Shown here piece after piece: positions 31,396 through 33,970 of a stretch of 33,970 bases of DNA. The translations under genes and the position numbers were made by a program. Source of the stretch: Methylobacterium sp. Leaf118 (lineage in GTDB: Bacteria > Pseudomonadota > Alphaproteobacteria > Rhizobiales > Beijerinckiaceae). The stretch spans positions 1 through 33,970 of the forward strand of contig NZ_CAKLBV010000051.1 in NCBI RefSeq assembly GCF_920984675.1, read 5' to 3'. The number at the start of each line of letters is the position of its first letter. The first letter of the stretch is position 1. The notes below the pieces were generated by a model. The model was given only the letters and a program-made list of their open reading frames with translations, was not told where the DNA came from and did not search any database.

Positions 31396-33567
31396 ATGCC
31401 TCCCCTTCCGAGGGTCGCGCCGCGCGCCGGATTCGCGCTGTGTGCCGCCCTGTCCTCGTCCCTGCTCGCCGCCACGCCCGCCCTCGCCCAGGCATCGCCC
31501 GAGGGGGCGGCCACCGGAGCGACCAATCAGGGGGCGACCACCCTGGAGGAGATCAGCGTCTCCGGCGCTGGTCGCCCCCCCGCCCCCGGCTCGTTGACCG
31601 TGCCGAGCGTCGCCGCGCAGGAGGCGGCCGTGAAGGCCACCGTCGGCTCGGTCGCCTTCGTCGATGCGGCCTCGTTCCAGAACCGCTACGCCAACACCGT
31701 GCGGGACATGCTCCAGGACGTGCCCGGCGTGTTCGCGCAGACCCGCTACGGCCAGGAGATCCGCCTCTCGATCCGCGGCTCGGGCGTCGCCCGCGGCTTC
31801 CACCTGCGCGGCATCGAGCTCCTGCAGGACGGCATCCCGCTCAACCTCGCCGACGGCAGCGGCGATTTCTACCAGATCGACCCGCTGGCCCTGCGCTCGA
31901 TCGAGGTCTTCAAGGGCGGCAACGCGCTCGCCTTCGGCGCCACGACGCTGGGCGGCGCCGTCAACTTCGTGACGCCGACCGCCTACACGGCGCTCGCGCC
32001 CAACATCGTCCGCTTCGAGGCCGGCAGCTTCAACACGTTTCGCGAGAGCTTCCAGTTTTCCCGCATATCGGGTCCGGCGGATTTCCTGATCTCGGGCACC
32101 CTCACCAACGCCGACAACTACCGGGATCACGAGACCCAGCGGACGCGCAATCTCAACGCCAATCTCGGCTACCGGCTGGCGCCGGGCATCGAGACGCGCT
32201 TCTTCCTCGGCCTCTACGACACCGACCAGAAGCTGCCCGGCACGCTGACGCGGCGCGACGCGCTCGACCATCCGACGATCGCGAGCCTGAACGCGCTCGT
32301 CGGCAACCAGTCGCGCAAGGTGCAGGCGGAGCGGATCGCCAACCGCACCTCGTTCGACCTCGAAATCGGCCGCCTCGACATCGATTCCTGGGCGATTCAC
32401 AAGACCCTCTACCACCCGATCTTCCAGGTGCTCGACCAGGACGGCTGGACCTACGGGCTCGCGCCGCGCTGGGCCGGCACCTTCGACCTCGGCGGCTACC
32501 GCAACGACCTGATCCTGGGCGTGCGGGCCTTCGCGGGCGTCAACGATGCGCGGCAATACCTGAACGTGGCCGGCCTGCGCGGTGCGCAGACGCTGCAGGC
32601 GGTGCAGCGCGCGTCCAATTACGAGGCCTATGCCGAGAACCGCTTCTGGGTCCTGCCCGACCTGGCGCTGATGACCGGCGCCAAGCTGTTCTCCTCGACC
32701 CGCAGCTACAGCAACAAGGGCGGCTTCCCGCCCCAGAACCCGGTCGCGCGGTTCGGCGACCTCACCTACGAGGGCGTGAACCCGAAGATCGGCCTGCTCT
32801 GGCAGCCCGTGCCGACGATCCAGGTCTTCGCCGACGCCACGCGCTCGCGGGACGTGCCGGACTTCTCGGATCTGGCGCAGTCGAACCTGCTCGGCACGAC
32901 CTTCGTGCCGCTGGCCGCCCAGCGCGCCTGGACCTACGAGGCGGGCACCCGCGGGCGGATCGACCGGCTCGCCTGGGACGTGACGCTCTACCGGGCGGAG
33001 ATCCGCGACGAGTTGATCAACTTCTCGACCAATCCCGCGCTCAACATCCCGGCCGCGACCTTCAACGCGCCGCGCACCCTGCACCAGGGCGTCGAGGCCG
33101 CCCTCTCCCTCGACCTCGCCACCGACCTGACCGGGATCGGCGACCGGCTGGTCGCGACCCAGATCTGGACGCACAACGACTTCCGCTTCGTCAACGACCC
33201 GCAATTCGGCAACAACCGCATCGCCGGCCTGCCCCGGGACGTGCTGCGCACGGTCGTGAGCTACGCGCATCCGAGCGGCTTCTACCTCACGCCCTCGGTG
33301 GACTGGGTGCCGCAGGGCGCCTTCGCGGACCATGCCAACACCCTGGGGGTGCCGGGCTACGCCCTGCTCAACGTCCAGACGGGCATCGATTTCGCCAACG
33401 GCGTCTCGCTGTTCGTGGATGCCCGCAACCTGACGGATGCGCGCTACATCGCCGACATCTCGGTGGTGGCCAATGCGAGCACGGCCCCGTCCGGACCGGC
33501 CGGCCTCGCCGCCTTCTATCCCGGCACCGGCCGCAGCGTGTTCGGGGGCCTGCGCGCCGCGTTCTGA
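31396..33567 (+). CDS. TonB-dependent outer-membrane receptor, probably for copper
   Basis: 723 aa. Signal peptide (cleavage near residue 32, ALA-Q), TonB-box-like LEEISVSG at about 50-57, plug domain (about 75-200: VRDMLQDVPGVFAQ, IRLSIRGSGVARGFHLRGIELLQDGIPLN, GGAVNFVT) and a 22-strand-type barrel to the C-terminal Phe required for outer-membrane assembly. The plug resembles the FecA/siderophore group. The gene neighbourhood (DUF2946, PCuAC, SCO) argues for copper or a copper complex as substrate, as in other bacteria where such receptors are paired with DUF2946. Substrate is inference. Confidence 0.9.
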   Translation: MPPLPRVAPRAGFALCAALSSSLLAATPALAQASPEGAATGATNQGATTLEEISVSGAGRPPAPGSLTVPSVAAQEAAVKATVGSVAFVDAASFQNRYANTVRDMLQDVPGVFAQTRYGQEIRLSIRGSGVARGFHLRGIELLQDGIPLNLADGSGDFYQIDPLALRSIEVFKGGNALAFGATTLGGAVNFVTPTAYTALAPNIVRFEAGSFNTFRESFQFSRISGPADFLISGTLTNADNYRDHETQRTRNLNANLGYRLAPGIETRFFLGLYDTDQKLPGTLTRRDALDHPTIASLNALVGNQSRKVQAERIANRTSFDLEIGRLDIDSWAIHKTLYHPIFQVLDQDGWTYGLAPRWAGTFDLGGYRNDLILGVRAFAGVNDARQYLNVAGLRGAQTLQAVQRASNYEAYAENRFWVLPDLALMTGAKLFSSTRSYSNKGGFPPQNPVARFGDLTYEGVNPKIGLLWQPVPTIQVFADATRSRDVPDFSDLAQSNLLGTTFVPLAAQRAWTYEAGTRGRIDRLAWDVTLYRAEIRDELINFSTNPALNIPAATFNAPRTLHQGVEAALSLDLATDLTGIGDRLVATQIWTHNDFRFVNDPQFGNNRIAGLPRDVLRTVVSYAHPSGFYLTPSVDWVPQGAFADHANTLGVPGYALLNVQTGIDFANGVSLFVDARNLTDARYIADISVVANASTAPSGPAGLAAFYPGTGRSVFGGLRAAF

Positions 33568-33630
33568 GGCGGGCCGGCGCCCCAGGGTGAACCGTCCGTC
33601 AACGGGGCCGGTAAAATCGGCCTTAACCGT

Positions 33631-33674
33631 TCCCTGTCAGGATCGAGCCTTCGAGAGGGGCCCTCCGACAGGGA
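33631..33674 (+). promoter_or_regulatory. Possible RBS-sequestering hairpin before the NepR-like gene
   Basis: TCCCTGTC (33631-33638) is the exact complement of GACAGGGA (33667-33674), and the latter contains the GGGA of the ribosome binding site of the gene at 33683. The 28-base loop can fold further (GAGG/CCTC). Pairing would hide the ribosome binding site. Confidence 0.4.
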
Positions 33675-33682
33675 GACGATCC

Positions 33683-33865
33683 GTGACGAAGTCGGTCACC
33701 GAGACGAAGCCCACGGCGGATGCGGTCTCCGCACCGCCGCTGAGCCAGAGCGTGCGCCGCCATCTCGGCAAGAACCTGCGCAGCCTCTATTCCGGCTCCC
33801 TGACCGAGCCGGTCGGCGAGCGCCTCGAGGCGCTGATCGCGCGGCTGGGCAAGCCCCGCCGATAG
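33683..33865 (+). CDS. NepR-family anti-sigma factor (general stress response)
   Basis: 60 aa. The C-terminal 35 residues carry the NepR pattern: GKNLRSLYSGSLTEPVGERLEALIARL, split as an LR..Y helix, the EPV turn and a second helix. NepR proteins bind the stress sigma EcfG until phosphorylated PhyR takes them away. The proline after EPV found in most NepR proteins is Gly here, so this may be a paralogue with altered affinity. The GTG at 33683 has AGGGAGA 7 bases upstream. No phyR or ecfG is visible up to the window edge (33866-33970 shows no gene). Confidence 0.75.
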   Translation: MTKSVTETKPTADAVSAPPLSQSVRRHLGKNLRSLYSGSLTEPVGERLEALIARLGKPRR

Positions 33866-33970
33866 GCGCCTCGGCCCGAGACCTTTCCACCGACGGACCG
33901 GCTAAATAGAAACTGTCTCTTCGGGTGTGATGGCACATGAGAAGCCGAGGCGCTCGATCTGTCGCGCGAG

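Overview
The window is about 34 kb of very GC-rich DNA with dense genes, few gaps and the codon bias of a Methylobacterium/Methylorubrum-like alphaproteobacterium (Hyphomicrobiales). That assignment is inference. It rests on a complete oxalate-degradation gene set, a luxR-luxI pair, a NepR-type anti-sigma factor and the general style of the proteins. No rRNA, tRNA, CRISPR array, transposase or phage gene was seen.

Left part (1-16.7 kb): after a truncated lipoprotein gene and an orphan ureE comes an oxalate region. It holds the oxalate:formate antiporter (oxlT), oxalyl-CoA decarboxylase (oxc) and formyl-CoA:oxalate CoA-transferase (frc). Together they import oxalate, charge it with CoA from formyl-CoA, decarboxylate it and export formate. 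Scattered among them are an HPP-CBS membrane protein, a three-gene operon (CBS protein, 112-aa unknown, large P-loop kinase-like protein), a 101-aa unknown, a PAS protein, and an OsmC/NTF2-like pair. An esterase and a TPR-GT41 glycosyltransferase separate oxc from frc. The main observation is a repeated operator-like site, TGGTAT-N5-ATACCA. It occurs five times, only between genes, and lies upstream of nearly all these genes. At oxc, and on the PAS side of the fifth copy, it overlaps a good sigma-70-type promoter. It probably marks a regulon with several uncharacterised members; the regulator (a GntR/FadR-type protein would fit) is not in the window. Two tandem-repeat arrays, of 16 bp after oxlT and 17 bp before frc, lie in the same region.

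Middle part (16.8-27.7 kb): an XRE regulator, luxR, a 20-bp lux-box-like palindrome, luxI and a 74-aa unknown form a quorum-sensing locus. They are followed by a DUF2778/Tlde1-like L,D-transpeptidase, a CYTH-CHAD protein, a second CYTH protein, a small acidic protein behind a candidate EcfG-type stress promoter, an alpha/beta hydrolase, an ECF sigma/anti-sigma pair and a secreted YcbB-like L,D-transpeptidase. Two copies of a 110-bp palindromic intergenic element lie here, 2.8 kb apart.

Right part (28.0-33.9 kb): a same-strand copper cluster contains a DUF2946 protein, a YcnI-PCuAC fusion, a stand-alone PCuAC chaperone, a SCO protein, a second DUF2946 protein and a TonB-dependent receptor. Together these fit copper uptake across the outer membrane and periplasmic delivery to cytochrome oxidase. 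The window ends with a short NepR-family gene whose ribosome binding site may be folded into a hairpin.
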